Assembly (NCBI RefSeq): GCF_000173415.1
Contig: NZ_ABXW01000051.1
Location: 1-64,000 of the forward strand
Origin: Providencia alcalifaciens DSM 30120
GTDB lineage: Bacteria > Pseudomonadota > Gammaproteobacteria > Enterobacterales > Enterobacteriaceae
Direction: 5' to 3'
Length of the DNA stretch: 64,000 nt
Of this stretch, positions 8,086-17,048 are shown in pieces. A model generated the notes under the pieces. It worked only from the letters and a program-made list of their open reading frames with translations. It was not told where the DNA came from and searched no databases. Within the stretch, counting starts at the first letter, position 1, and each line of letters begins with the position of its first letter. The position numbers were made by a program, and so were the translations under genes.

Positions 8086-9138
8086 ATGAATCAAAAGAAT
8101 TTCATGCAGAAAACCCGAAAAAGAAAGAATACAGGAAGAGTCACCCTACAAGACGTTGCTAAATATGCGGGCGTCGGCTCAATGACGGTATCACGAGCCT
8201 TACGTACACCGGAATTAGTCTCGGATAAACTAAGGGAAAAGATCAATGAAGCGGTTGAAGAGCTGGGTTATATCCCTAACTCTGCCGCAGGTATTTTGGC
8301 ATCAGGTCAAAGTCGCACTATTGCGGTATTAATCCCTTCATTGAGGGATAATGCGAGCTCAGTTTTTCTGCAAGCATTACAAGAAGTCTTGAATAAAAAT
8401 AACTACCAAGTGGTGATTGGTAGCCATGATTATCAACATAAAAAAGAGTCTGAAGTCTTACTCACGTTATTACAAAGTAGCCCTGCGGCATTCGTCATTT
8501 TTGGTGTGGTGAATTCTGAGAGTGCACTAAATACGCTAAATAATTTACCTATCCCTGTTATTAGTGTGACAGGGGACTCTTCCCATCGTTTTTCATTAAA
8601 TATAAAAAATAACTTGGGGGAAGCAGTCAGTTTTCTCACTCACTACTTGCTACAAAAAGGTCACCAACGTATTGGGTATATTGGTGCGCAAATGGATAGC
8701 AAAATGCAGAGCCAGCAACTGAGTGGCTGGAATAATACGTTGTTAAAGCATAATTTAAGTGCTGAACAGAGTATTACCACTCCTTATATCGCCACAATGG
8801 ATTTTGGGCGACAAGCGATTAGTGAAATGTTAACTCGCCAGCCTGAATTAGAAGCGGTGATCTGTAGCCATGAAATGATAGCGCTGGGGGTGATGTTTGA
8901 ATGCCAAAGACGATTAATCAAAGTGCCTAAAATGTTGGCAATCGCCTGTGTCGAAGGGTCTGAGAATTGTGATCATATTCATCCATCATTGACTTCTGTA
9001 CGTATTGATTACAGTAAAATGGCGCGGGAAACGGCAAAGAAATTATTAAAATGGCTAAGTGAGGCGGAAGAGAATTTTATTAATGAGCAAGATGAGATTA
9101 TTTTTCCGTATAAATTTGAAGCAAGACAAAGTGGCTAG
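8086..9138 (+). CDS. LacI-family transcriptional regulator, GntR/IdnR-like
   Basis: The 350-residue protein has an N-terminal helix-turn-helix (VTLQDVAKYAGVGSMTVSRA, about residues 19-38) and a hinge (LGYIPNSAAGILASGQSRT), followed by a periplasmic-binding-protein-like sugar-sensing domain. The hinge and first domain strongly recall the gluconate repressors GntR and IdnR of E. coli. It is divergent from the PTS operon, with two matching palindromes between them, so it is the likely local repressor. ATG 8086 has no strong Shine-Dalgarno; ATG 8104 is an alternative. The effector is unknown. Confidence 0.88.
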   Translation: MNQKNFMQKTRKRKNTGRVTLQDVAKYAGVGSMTVSRALRTPELVSDKLREKINEAVEELGYIPNSAAGILASGQSRTIAVLIPSLRDNASSVFLQALQEVLNKNNYQVVIGSHDYQHKKESEVLLTLLQSSPAAFVIFGVVNSESALNTLNNLPIPVISVTGDSSHRFSLNIKNNLGEAVSFLTHYLLQKGHQRIGYIGAQMDSKMQSQQLSGWNNTLLKHNLSAEQSITTPYIATMDFGRQAISEMLTRQPELEAVICSHEMIALGVMFECQRRLIKVPKMLAIACVEGSENCDHIHPSLTSVRIDYSKMARETAKKLLKWLSEAEENFINEQDEIIFPYKFEARQSG

Positions 9139-9359
9139 AAAATAATCTATTTGTTGTATGGCAGTGTGGTTTGGGTCACAAAATTACATAAAGGCTAAAA
9201 GTTATTTTTAATCTCGAAATAAGAGTGCTGTAGAGGTCACGGTTTATTTATTCTTCTGTGTTACTTTTTAGAAGTATCTATCTTGAATGCTCGGATTTTG
9301 TGCAGAGATAGGTATCTATTTAGCTTGAATGTAGCCATTTTACTGGGGATAAATAAACG

Positions 9360-10253
9360 ATGAAACCAATAAAAACATTAATTTCTGCCGCAATTTTAGT
9401 TTCCTGTGGTGCTACTGCTGCAACAACGGGCTCTGAAGTATTAATGGTGCAAAATGGGGGAACGCCTAATAAGGTCTATACCGCTAATAAACCATCAATT
9501 AAAGTTGCTACCTACAATATCGGTAAGAATGAGCTGGCAGCGGATGTGGCTAATTTAGATGAACTCAGCAAAGCAATTGCTAAGATTGATGCGGATGTAA
9601 TTGTATTAACTGAAATTGATAATAAAACTGCTCGTAGTAAAAAAGTGAATCAACTCGAGGAAATAGCCAAAGCTAACAAGATGGATTTTGCGTTTGGTAA
9701 GGCGCTCGATTTTGATGGTGGTGAATATGGGGTAGGTATTTTATCAAAATATAAAATTGAAAAATCCCAAGTCGTGAATTTACCCTCTGGGGGAGCAGAA
9801 CAGCGTGTCGTGTTATTATCACAAATTACTAAGCCTGGTTTTGATTCACCCATTATTATCATGGGAACACACTTAGATTGGCAAAAAGATCCAACCATTC
9901 GTATTGGACAAGTTCGCCATATTTTAGATGCGACCATTGGTGATACAGAGACGGGTTTTGATAATATCGCCGCCTCTATTAAAATCCTTGCTGGCGATTT
10001 TAACTCAACGGCGAAAGAACAACCGATTGAAGAAATTAGCTATTTTTGGAATCCCGTTGAGAAAAAAGGGGTAAATTATCGAACATGGCCAGCGGTTAAC
10101 CCTGCCATTGATATTGACCACATTTTTACTTATAAAGGGCAAGTATGGGATGTCAAAAACATGACGATACCGACAGATAGCAAGGATTTTCAGTGGTCGA
10201 AAGTCAGTGACCATCTGCCAGTTATTGCAGAACTTGAATTGCAAGAACAATAA
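9360..10253 (+). CDS. Exported endonuclease/exonuclease/phosphatase (EEP) family protein
   Basis: The 297-residue protein has a cleavable signal peptide (MKPIKTLISAAILVSCGATA, about 1-21), so it acts in the periplasm or outside. All catalytic blocks of the DNase I-like EEP fold are visible in order: ATYNIG (about 51), LTEID (about 82), GTHLD (about 169), GDFNS (about 214), IDIDHIF (about 250) and SDHLPV (about 283). Members cleave phosphodiester bonds in nucleic acids, lipids or phosphoinositides. The substrate here cannot be told; the small size fits a minimal nuclease or phosphatase. It stands alone, with a terminator after it. Confidence 0.9.
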   Translation: MKPIKTLISAAILVSCGATAATTGSEVLMVQNGGTPNKVYTANKPSIKVATYNIGKNELAADVANLDELSKAIAKIDADVIVLTEIDNKTARSKKVNQLEEIAKANKMDFAFGKALDFDGGEYGVGILSKYKIEKSQVVNLPSGGAEQRVVLLSQITKPGFDSPIIIMGTHLDWQKDPTIRIGQVRHILDATIGDTETGFDNIAASIKILAGDFNSTAKEQPIEEISYFWNPVEKKGVNYRTWPAVNPAIDIDHIFTYKGQVWDVKNMTIPTDSKDFQWSKVSDHLPVIAELELQEQ

Positions 10254-10268
10254 GTTAATTTGATGATG

Positions 10269-10297
10269 AACAGACCTCGATGGGAGGTCTGTTTTGT
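10269..10297 (+). terminator. Intrinsic terminator after the EEP gene
   Basis: AACAGACCTC pairs with GAGGTCTGTT around a five-base loop and is followed by TTTT. The neighbouring minus-strand gene ends 11 bases away, and the flanking bases are compatible with bidirectional use. Confidence 0.85.
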
Positions 10298-10307
10298 GCT
10301 TTATCGC

Positions 10308-10595
10308 TTACTTTTGCAATAATTTTTGACGTTGAATAAAACGAGTTTGTGCCGCCCCTAAATAGTTCTCAATTTCTGAGTAAATACGTAAACTCAGTAT
10401 TTGAAGATCCTGTTCACTCTCCAGAGCCGGCTTAGTTAATTTTATGAATTCCTTCATGAAATCTTTAACTGATAGGAATTTGTTGGCAACATTCGCATAA
10501 TAATATTGATAAACATAGGACGCTTGAGAATGGCTAAGTTCAGTATTGTTTTTGACGTTGTTGGTTGCGAGTAATAGTAGTTGTGTATTTGTCAT
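10308..10595 (-). CDS. Small hypothetical protein, 95 aa
   Basis: The start is ATG 10595, preceded on the minus strand by TAGGAC; a longer reading from 10640 lacks a ribosome site. The product (beginning MTNTQLLLLATNNVKNNTEL) is an all-helical, soluble, slightly basic polypeptide with two tyrosine-rich stretches (YVYQYYYANV) and no signal peptide or cysteine. I do not recognise a family. It is convergent with the EEP gene and followed upstream by a long AT-rich gap. Confidence 0.65.
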   Translation of the reverse strand: MTNTQLLLLATNNVKNNTELSHSQASYVYQYYYANVANKFLSVKDFMKEFIKLTKPALESEQDLQILSLRIYSEIENYLGAAQTRFIQRQKLLQK

Positions 10596-11052
10596 GATGG
10601 GTCCTATTTTTGTTTTTTCGAATAGTACACAAGTTACCATAAATCTTTTATCAAAATTAGTCGGATAATTTTAGTTTTTGGTTTTTAAATTAAACCTAAA
10701 AAAGTATTTCTTATTATATCATTATGTTAGCTATTTATTTCCAAGGAAGAATATTGAAGCTTGAAAATCATAATTTAATCCCTGCAAATACTAATGGATT
10801 TCAATCGTGTTTAAGAATATTGGGTGCATATTTAATGATATGATTTATTTGGAGAAGTTGTTCTCTGCTTTGCGTTATGCTTAATAAATGCGTATTTTAG
10901 GTGTATTCCACTGACCTAGACGAGAAAACGGATTGAATATTAAATTGATTTTTAATTTATTTTAAATTTTATTTAATATTAATGATGGGTGTTTTTATTT
11001 TTAAATTAATATCTAAATTTAAATGAGAAATAAAAAGTAAGGAATAGTTAAT
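10596..11052. other. AT-rich intergenic region
   Basis: About 460 bases of very AT-rich DNA with no convincing gene. A 39-codon plus-strand frame from 10723 has no ribosome site. The left end should hold the promoter of the 95-residue gene. Such AT richness could attract H-NS, but nothing specific can be shown. Confidence 0.5.
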
Positions 11053-11083
11053 AAAAAGGGATAAATTAATTTATCCCTTTTTT
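11053..11083 (-). terminator. Intrinsic terminator of the ribitol operon
   Basis: GGGATAAATT and AATTTATCCC make a perfect 20-bp palindrome at 11058-11077, flanked by A and T runs on both sides. On the minus strand it follows the kinase gene by about 20 bases. Confidence 0.85.
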
Positions 11084-11102
11084 GTGTATAAAAATTATTA
11101 TA

Positions 11103-12725
11103 TTAACCTTTTAGCTCTCTAGCACATTGTTGTAAATGTTTAAAAGAAGCAAAACGGGTTTCATGATGTAATTTAAATTGTTTATTTGCTTGATAGGTTA
11201 GGTCAATATTAGCGAATTGAGCCATGGCTTGTGCAACATTCTCACAAACGCCTCCAGCAACAGCGCCTAGAATAGCAGAGCCTAATAATACAGGTTCACT
11301 CGCTTGTGTAGAAATCACGGGAACTCCACAGGCATCGGCAAGTAGCTGACGGATTAATGGATGTTGACCCGCACCGCCACTAATTGCGATATTTTGGATT
11401 TTTGCGCCTGACTGGGCTTGAGCTTCAATAATCTGTCGCAAGCCATAGCCAATACTGCAGACACCTGCGGTATAGAAGGCGAGTAAATTATCAAAACTAT
11501 TATCCATCGTTAAACCCGCAATGATTGCTTTTGCATGTGGGTCTGCAAAGGGGGCTCGATTGCCTAAAAATTCAGGAACAATATGAATACCTTCTGCTAA
11601 TTCAACGGCTTGAGATGGGCTGTTGGACTTCTCTAACACCTTATCCGCTAGCATTACTGGTAATGGCTTACCTTGCTCTTTAGCGATTGCTTTGGCTTGC
11701 GCTGCCATTGGGTGTAGTGAGAGAAGTTGGTCAATGGCGGCACCAGCAGCACTTTGTCCACCTTCATTGAGCCACATACCTGGTACCATTGCGGAATAAT
11801 ATGGACCCCAAACGCCAGGAATAAAAACCGGCTCTTGCGTTGTCGTCATCGTGCATGAGGATGTACCGAAAACATAGGCCATATTAGCGGTGGCATCACC
11901 ATTTACTCCGACGGTGCCAATGCCACCTGCATGAGCATCAATCATTCCTGCGGCAACGGGGGTTCCGATTAATAATCCCATTTCTTCAGCGGCTTGCGCG
12001 GTTAAACCATGACCATTTGGTGTACCTGGTTCAACAATATCCTGACCGATCCGAGCAAAATTTTCATCAGCGAGTTCAGTGAGACCAATTTGGCGGAAAT
12101 AGTCAGCATCCCAGCGCTGTTCATGGGCAAGATAGGTCCATTTACACGTCACCGTACACGTGGAACGCGCTAAAGAACCAGTTGATTTCCAGGTAAGGAA
12201 ATCTGCCAAATCAAAAAATTGCCACGCGTCATCATAAGTTTGGGGGCGATTTTCTTTCAGCCAAAGAATTTTTGGAGTTTCCATTTCTGGCGAAATCTTA
12301 CCACCGACATAGTTTAAGACAGGATGCTGTAAACTATTGATGCGCTCGGCTTGCTCGGTCGCTCGGTGATCCATCCAAACAATAATATTGCGCTCCGGAT
12401 CTTCACTTGGGCTGACTGAAATAGGTTGCTGGTTTTTATCTAAAACAACCAGAGAACAGGTCGCATCAAATCCAATTCCTGCGACCCGTCTCGCATCCAT
12501 TTTGGCTTCCGCCATAGCTTGTTTCACACAATAGCAAACCGCCATCCAAATTTCGTTGCTGGATTGTTCCGCAAAGTTAGCGCTATCACGGTAGAGGGTA
12601 ATATCGTGTTTAGCGGAAGCGAGCATGTTACCGCACATATCAAAAATACCTGCTCGCGCACTCCCTGTACCGACATCAATCCCAATGACGACGTCGTCAT
12701 TTTTGTTTTGCGTAGGGCTGTTCAT
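11103..12725 (-). CDS. rbtK: D-ribulokinase, FGGY carbohydrate kinase family
   Basis: The enzyme phosphorylates D-ribulose, the product of ribitol oxidation, using ATP in the cytoplasm. The start is ATG 12725, with GGGAGG just upstream; the longer GTG reading would overlap that site. The product has 540 residues. It shows the FGGY pentulose-kinase features GIDVGTGSARAGIF near residue 15, WMDHRA near 125, GMIDAHAGGIG near 262 and the C-terminal ATP-binding block ISGGAGQHPLIRQL near 450. It lies 35 bases after rbtD on the same strand, which decides between D-ribulose and other pentuloses. It ends at a strong terminator. Confidence 0.88.
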   Translation of the reverse strand: MNSPTQNKNDDVVIGIDVGTGSARAGIFDMCGNMLASAKHDITLYRDSANFAEQSSNEIWMAVCYCVKQAMAEAKMDARRVAGIGFDATCSLVVLDKNQQPISVSPSEDPERNIIVWMDHRATEQAERINSLQHPVLNYVGGKISPEMETPKILWLKENRPQTYDDAWQFFDLADFLTWKSTGSLARSTCTVTCKWTYLAHEQRWDADYFRQIGLTELADENFARIGQDIVEPGTPNGHGLTAQAAEEMGLLIGTPVAAGMIDAHAGGIGTVGVNGDATANMAYVFGTSSCTMTTTQEPVFIPGVWGPYYSAMVPGMWLNEGGQSAAGAAIDQLLSLHPMAAQAKAIAKEQGKPLPVMLADKVLEKSNSPSQAVELAEGIHIVPEFLGNRAPFADPHAKAIIAGLTMDNSFDNLLAFYTAGVCSIGYGLRQIIEAQAQSGAKIQNIAISGGAGQHPLIRQLLADACGVPVISTQASEPVLLGSAILGAVAGGVCENVAQAMAQFANIDLTYQANKQFKLHHETRFASFKHLQQCARELKG

Positions 12726-12760
12726 GTGTCCTCCCACAATGTGTGTTGTTATCGGTAAAA

Positions 12761-13489
12761 TTAGAGGTCAACGCTGTTAGGAAGAATGACCAGATCACGG
12801 ATGGTGACATTTTTTGGGCGAGTTAACATGAATAAAACGGCTTCAGCGACTTCAATCGGTTGCATTAAGCTACCATTGGCTAATGCTTCTTCCATTTTTT
12901 CTTTTGGCCAATCATCGAGTAACGCCGTCACGACTGGACCCGGTAATACGGCACCCACACGAACACCATATTGAGAAACTTGGCGGCGAGTCGAATGAAC
13001 AAAGGCTTGAACTGCAAATTTAGAGGCCGTGTAAATCGGCTCCCAGATAACGGGTACCATACCTGCGATTGAGCTAGTAAACAGGACGTCCCCTGATTTT
13101 TGTTCAATAAAGTGAGGCAGAACAGCGCGAACACTACGAAATGCAGCATTGATATTGAGGTTTAACACTTTATCCCAAACATCAGGATCCCCTTCAGCAA
13201 CAGGACCGCCAATATAAGCCCCTGCGTTTGCATGGAAAATATCTAAGCGACCCGCTTTTGCTAAAATAGCATCTAACATGCCATCTACTTGTTCAGGTTT
13301 CATTAAATCAACGACTAGCGGGATTGCACTGTCACCTAATTCAGCAACTAACTGATTTAATCGTTCTTCTGCTCGGTCAATTAAAACGACTTTTGCGCCA
13401 GCTTTAAGTAGGGTACGTGCGCACTCAAGTCCAATACCAGAAGCCGCACCTGTAATTGCGGCAACTTTGTTTTCTAATGAGATAGCCAT
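12761..13489 (-). CDS. rbtD: Ribitol 2-dehydrogenase, short-chain dehydrogenase family
   Basis: The enzyme oxidises ribitol to D-ribulose with NAD in the cytoplasm. The 242-residue sequence matches, from memory, the Klebsiella enzyme very closely ([40 protein letters not shown]). The SDR landmarks are present: TGAASGIG at 13-20, HANAG at 86-90, Ser at about 140 and YTASK with Y153 and K157. ATG 13489 is preceded by GGAG eight bases upstream. It is the first gene of rbtDK, divergent from a LacI-type repressor gene. Confidence 0.93.
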   Translation of the reverse strand: MAISLENKVAAITGAASGIGLECARTLLKAGAKVVLIDRAEERLNQLVAELGDSAIPLVVDLMKPEQVDGMLDAILAKAGRLDIFHANAGAYIGGPVAEGDPDVWDKVLNLNINAAFRSVRAVLPHFIEQKSGDVLFTSSIAGMVPVIWEPIYTASKFAVQAFVHSTRRQVSQYGVRVGAVLPGPVVTALLDDWPKEKMEEALANGSLMQPIEVAEAVLFMLTRPKNVTIRDLVILPNSVDL

Positions 13490-13653
13490 GATGTTCACTC
13501 CGGATAAGTTAGTTAATCAATAGAGATGTAGGTTGAATATTAGAAATTATTTAATTTTAGTCAGTTACGAGGGAATTTGGCGGTGTGTATTCATTGAGTG
13601 AGAATGCAGGCAAAACGCCATATCAACTCGATTCTAGGTTAATTTCGATGTAA

Positions 13654-13669
13654 GCTCAATCGATAGAGC
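13654..13669. promoter_or_regulatory. Candidate RbtR operator
   Basis: GCTCAATCGATAGAGC is an inverted repeat (GCTC-N-ATCGAT-N-GAGC) in the divergent promoter region between rbtD and rbtR. Its symmetry suits a LacI-family dimer. Binding is inferred. Confidence 0.5.
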
Positions 13670-13726
13670 AGTATTGCGACTTTTACGCTTTGGTGTCAAG
13701 CTAGGAAAAAATGGAGGCATGAATTT

Positions 13727-14770
13727 GTGAGCAAGATCAGACAAAATAAGAAAACGACGATCTATGACCTTGCAGAGTTGGCAGGGGTTTCAGCCAGTGC
13801 CGTTAGCGCAGTATTGAATGGAAATTGGCAAAAAAGACGTATTAGCGCGAAATTGGCTGAAAAAATTATACGCTTAGCAGAAGAACAAAATTATTCAGTT
13901 AATAAACAAGCGAGTTTATTACGTAGTAATAAATCGAAAATTATTGGGATGTTGGTGCCCAAATACGATAACCGTTATTTTGGTTCGATTGTGGAACATT
14001 TTGAAGAAATGGCGCGTGAGCGGGGTTTGTTTCCTATTATTACGTGTACACGAAGGGACCCCCAGTTAGAGTTGGAAGCCGCGAAGGCCATGTTGTCTTA
14101 TCAAGTGGATTGGTTAATCTCTACAGGGGCTACAGATCCCGATAAAATTACGCAAATTTGTCATGCATCCGGCGTTCCGACATTAAATTTAGACTTACCC
14201 GGTACACTGGCACCTTCGGTTATTTCAGATAACTATCATGGTGCAAAGCAACTGACGCTCAATATCTTACGAAAAAGGCAGCAAAAAGTAGCCTCATCGG
14301 AGTCGTTAGTCTTTGTGGGAGGGCGAGAAGATGAACATAATACTCTCGAACGAATTCGAGGATTTATTGATGCTCATAACGCATTAAATATTGATGTACC
14401 TTCCCACCATATTTTGACGTGTGGTTATGCGCCTGAAAAAGCGGAGCGAGCGTTGTCTGCGTATTTCTCACATAAACAATCTATTGATAACACTAAAAAA
14501 ATAGCACTGTGCGGATTATTCGTTAACTCAACCATTTCATTAGAAGGTGTGATGAGATGGTTAATACAAGAGGGTTATACGGAGAAGCATCAACCGCTAA
14601 TGGGATGTTTTGACTGGGATCCATTTGTTGCACTGCTAGGTCATGATATTGATATGGTTAAACAGGATGTTCCTGCCATGTTAGCGCACGTTTTCCAATT
14701 GATAGAATCAGGGGAAAGTCAGCCTAAACTGATCGAAGTGATGCCAATCACGGTAGGAAAAATAGCATAA
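13727..14770 (+). CDS. rbtR: LacI-family regulator of the ribitol operon
   Basis: The 347-residue protein has an N-terminal helix-turn-helix (TTIYDLAELAGVSASAVSAV, about residues 10-29) and a LacI/PurR-type effector domain. GTG 13727 follows GGAGG by nine bases. The divergent placement 237 bases from rbtD mirrors known ribitol operons, in which RbtR represses and ribitol or D-ribulose induces. Unlike most LacI members, its linker region (NYSVNKQASLLRSNKSKIIG) keeps only part of the usual hinge helix. The role is inferred from position. Confidence 0.82.
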   Translation: MSKIRQNKKTTIYDLAELAGVSASAVSAVLNGNWQKRRISAKLAEKIIRLAEEQNYSVNKQASLLRSNKSKIIGMLVPKYDNRYFGSIVEHFEEMARERGLFPIITCTRRDPQLELEAAKAMLSYQVDWLISTGATDPDKITQICHASGVPTLNLDLPGTLAPSVISDNYHGAKQLTLNILRKRQQKVASSESLVFVGGREDEHNTLERIRGFIDAHNALNIDVPSHHILTCGYAPEKAERALSAYFSHKQSIDNTKKIALCGLFVNSTISLEGVMRWLIQEGYTEKHQPLMGCFDWDPFVALLGHDIDMVKQDVPAMLAHVFQLIESGESQPKLIEVMPITVGKIA

Positions 14771-14776
14771 AATAAA

Positions 14777-14806
14777 GTCAGGCTTAAAGTGGATATTAAG
14801 CCTGAC
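14777..14806. terminator. Bidirectional terminator between rbtR and fetB
   Basis: GTCAGGCTTA (14777-14786) pairs perfectly with TAAGCCTGAC (14797-14806) between two convergent genes. The flanks have only short A/T tracts. Confidence 0.6.
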
Positions 14807-14813
14807 GAAGATA

Positions 14814-15599
14814 TTATTGAGTGTTTTTATTCAAGGTATCTAATCGCAGCTGATGGCGTTGATTATAAAACTTCACATAGGTTAAATAGCCAGCAAGAAT
14901 GGTAGAAAGACTGGCTGTCGCTAATAGCATGAAGGTTACCATAATTTGGTATTTAACTGCCTGCAAAGGGTCAACCCCTGCAAAAATTAGCCCTGACATC
15001 ATACCTGGTAGACTAACAATCCCAACCGTTTTGGCTGAATCCACAGTAGGGATTAATGATGCTCGAATACTTTCACGAATAATGGATGCTGAAGCAATTT
15101 TCGGCGTTGCTCCGAGGCTCAGCATTTCTTGAATTTGTTGCTGTTGACTGTTAAATCGTTGTCCCAAGTTATTGAAGCAAAGACCAACGGCTATCATGGC
15201 GTTTCCTGCAATCATGCCAGTAATTGGGATCACTTGCATTGGAGTGAAGGCGATAGCTTCAGTAATAATCAATACCAACAAGGTTAAAAATGTGCCTGAG
15301 GTAATGGCAATTAATGCGGTGATAAATAATTTGTCGAGGTATTTGCTGCGTTTCTTTGCATTCCATGCAGCGTTAAAGCAGATAAATAACACTAATAAAA
15401 CAGTGAGTGCTTTATGATCAATATGGAATATATATGTGAGGATATATCCGGCAATTAAAAGCTGAACAATAGCTCGGAAAGTACTCCAAATAATATCTTT
15501 TTCGAGAGAAAGCTTTTCTTTGTGGCTAATAAAAATTGCCACTAAGACTAACATGATAGAGAAAGCGAGCGACTCATTAGAAATAGTAGGTTGATGCAC
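14814..15599 (-). CDS. fetB: Iron-export ABC transporter permease FetB
   Basis: The 261-residue inner membrane permease (UPF0014 family) has about seven hydrophobic helices and the conserved blocks RAIVQLLIAGYIL, GNAMIAVGLCFNNLGQRF and SLPGMMSGLIFAGVDPLQAVKYQ. In E. coli FetAB exports iron and protects against oxidative stress. The start is GTG 15599, nine bases past the fetA stop and preceded by AGGAA. The permease itself is intact, but its partner ATPase gene upstream carries a frameshift, so function depends on whether that lesion is real. Confidence 0.9.
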   Translation of the reverse strand: MHQPTISNESLAFSIMLVLVAIFISHKEKLSLEKDIIWSTFRAIVQLLIAGYILTYIFHIDHKALTVLLVLFICFNAAWNAKKRSKYLDKLFITALIAITSGTFLTLLVLIITEAIAFTPMQVIPITGMIAGNAMIAVGLCFNNLGQRFNSQQQQIQEMLSLGATPKIASASIIRESIRASLIPTVDSAKTVGIVSLPGMMSGLIFAGVDPLQAVKYQIMVTFMLLATASLSTILAGYLTYVKFYNQRHQLRLDTLNKNTQ

Positions 15600-15608
15600 G
15601 GTTAATTC

Positions 15609-16261
15609 CTATTTTTCGCTATGATGTACGGGAAGAGTAATAATATCGTCAGCATGGGCGATTTCATCTTGGTCATGAGTGACCCAAAGTATGGCAATAT
15701 TATTCTTGACCGCTAATTGATGAATTAGCTCATTGACTTTGATTTTATTTTGTTCATCTAAAGCACTGGTAATTTCATCCAGAAGTAAGATTTGCGGTAG
15801 AAATTGCAAATTGCGGATCAGCGAAACTCGCTGTTTTTCTCCACCAGAAAGTTCGTTAATTCCTTTTTCTAGGATTGAGTCTGGCAGTGAAAAATAGCTT
15901 AAATCATCTAAAATCTTTTTTTATCAAATGACTGGTTACGAATTTGATATGGAAAAAATAAATTGTCATAGACGGTATTCCCAAATAACGCGGGTGTCTG
16001 AGTACAATAGGAGACTTGCTGGCGATACTTTTCTGGCAAAATAGTATTGATGTTTTGCCCAGCAAAGAGGATCTCTCCACAGCTAGGAGGAAGTAAAGAA
16101 GAGATAATTTTTAGTAATGTACTTTTCCCACAACCTGAGGGACCCGTGATCAATTTAAATTCGCCAGGGTATAGGTCAATCTGCACATTATCCAAAATTA
16201 TCTTCTGACCAACCTGAAAACCGATATTTTTGAGCTGTAGTAAGGTGTGTTTTGTTTCCAT
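15609..16261 (-). pseudogene. fetA: Iron-export ABC transporter ATPase FetA, frameshifted
   Basis: The upstream part (ATG 16261, with TAGG ahead) encodes METKHTLLQLKNIGFQVG, Walker A TGPSGCGKSTLL and the Q-loop, ending NQSFDKKRF-stop at about 15908. Reading in the -1 frame from there gives LDDLSYFSLPDSILEKG, the signature ELSGGEKQRVSLIRNLQF, Walker B ILLLDEITSALDE and the H-loop WVTHDQDE, all as expected for FetA. One base is therefore missing within the A7 tract (plus strand 15916-15922, T7) or the adjacent T4 tract. The cause could be true inactivation, a homopolymer sequencing error, or slippage-tolerated expression. All catalytic motifs are otherwise intact, so decay is recent if real. 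Confidence 0.9.
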
Positions 16262-16411
16262 GTATGACCTAATCCATCTAATTCTATTATCGAGATTATG
16301 GATATTATGCGCCAATTTAGGCTAAATAGACACCGCGTTATGTGGAACAGATTGGGTAAATTAGATTTGCATGGCTAAAATAGTTGCCTTATTATTTTCA
16401 GTAACGTCTTG

Positions 16412-16512
16412 TTAGGAGATGGCATTCCTCCTAGTTTAACCGTCCTTTTGTGGACTGATGATGCCTACGTAAACCTATTCATTTGGATGGGCACGTAGGA
16501 TTATGTGCCCGA
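16412..16512 (+). promoter_or_regulatory. Fluoride riboswitch (crcB motif)
   Basis: GGAGATGGCATTCCTCC at 16415-16431 and CTGATGATGCCTACG at 16455-16469 are the two conserved halves of the fluoride aptamer, with a variable hairpin between. CCTACGT (16464-16470) can also pair with ACGTAGG (16493-16499). That competes with a downstream hairpin GGGCAC (16489-16494) with GTGCCC (16505-16510), a plausible expression switch. It lies directly upstream of crcB. Confidence 0.93.
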
Positions 16513-16583
16513 ATGTAGGGCATAAATGTCTGCGGGAGCTTTTCCTTGCATTTATTCCCATATGACTTGTAAGGAAAGTAGCA

Positions 16584-16964
16584 ATGTACGCATCTCTTAT
16601 TTCTATTGCTTTGGGCTCAGTGTTAGGTGGCTGGTTAAGATGGCTAATCGGCTTGAAGCTCAATAATTTACATCCTCATATCCCCTTTGGTACGGTATTC
16701 GTCAATTTAGTGGGCGGCTTTATTATTGGTTTTGCTGTCTCTTACTTTGCGAGTGCGAATATTAATCCTGCATACAAATTATTTATTGTGACGGGTTTTT
16801 GTGGGGCATTTACTACCTTTTCAACGTTTTCGTTGGAAGTATTGGTGATGCTACAAGAAGGGAAGCTGGTGGTCGCATTTAGTACCATTGCAATACATGT
16901 TCTCGGCGCGTTGCTCTTCACTTTATTGGGTATGCTGTGTCATAACATGCTTTCTCAAGGATAA
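16584..16964 (+). CDS. crcB: Fluoride ion exporter CrcB (Fluc)
   Basis: The 126-residue four-helix membrane protein forms dual-topology dimeric fluoride channels that protect the cytoplasm. Conserved features include GSVLGGWLRWLIG near the start, FGTVFVNLVGGFIIG (the Asn of helix 2) and GFCGAFTTFSTFSLE, the Phe-box segment of helix 3. The ATG follows AAGGAAAG by six bases. The fluoride riboswitch immediately upstream gives direct support for the function and for induction by fluoride. Confidence 0.97.
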   Translation: MYASLISIALGSVLGGWLRWLIGLKLNNLHPHIPFGTVFVNLVGGFIIGFAVSYFASANINPAYKLFIVTGFCGAFTTFSTFSLEVLVMLQEGKLVVAFSTIAIHVLGALLFTLLGMLCHNMLSQG

Positions 16965-17013
16965 TCTACATCGGTGCAGTGATTTATTTCTCATTCATTG
17001 GATGTGTTCAATT

Positions 17014-17048
17014 AATAGCCTATTTGTGGATGCGAATAGGCTATTTTT
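17014..17048 (+). terminator. Intrinsic terminator of crcB
   Basis: AATAGCCTATT (17014-17024) pairs with AATAGGCTATT (17035-17045), followed by TTTATC. Confidence 0.85.

Noticed and set aside
10723-10842. 39-codon frame in the AT-rich gap
   Set aside because: No Shine-Dalgarno and composition typical of chance.
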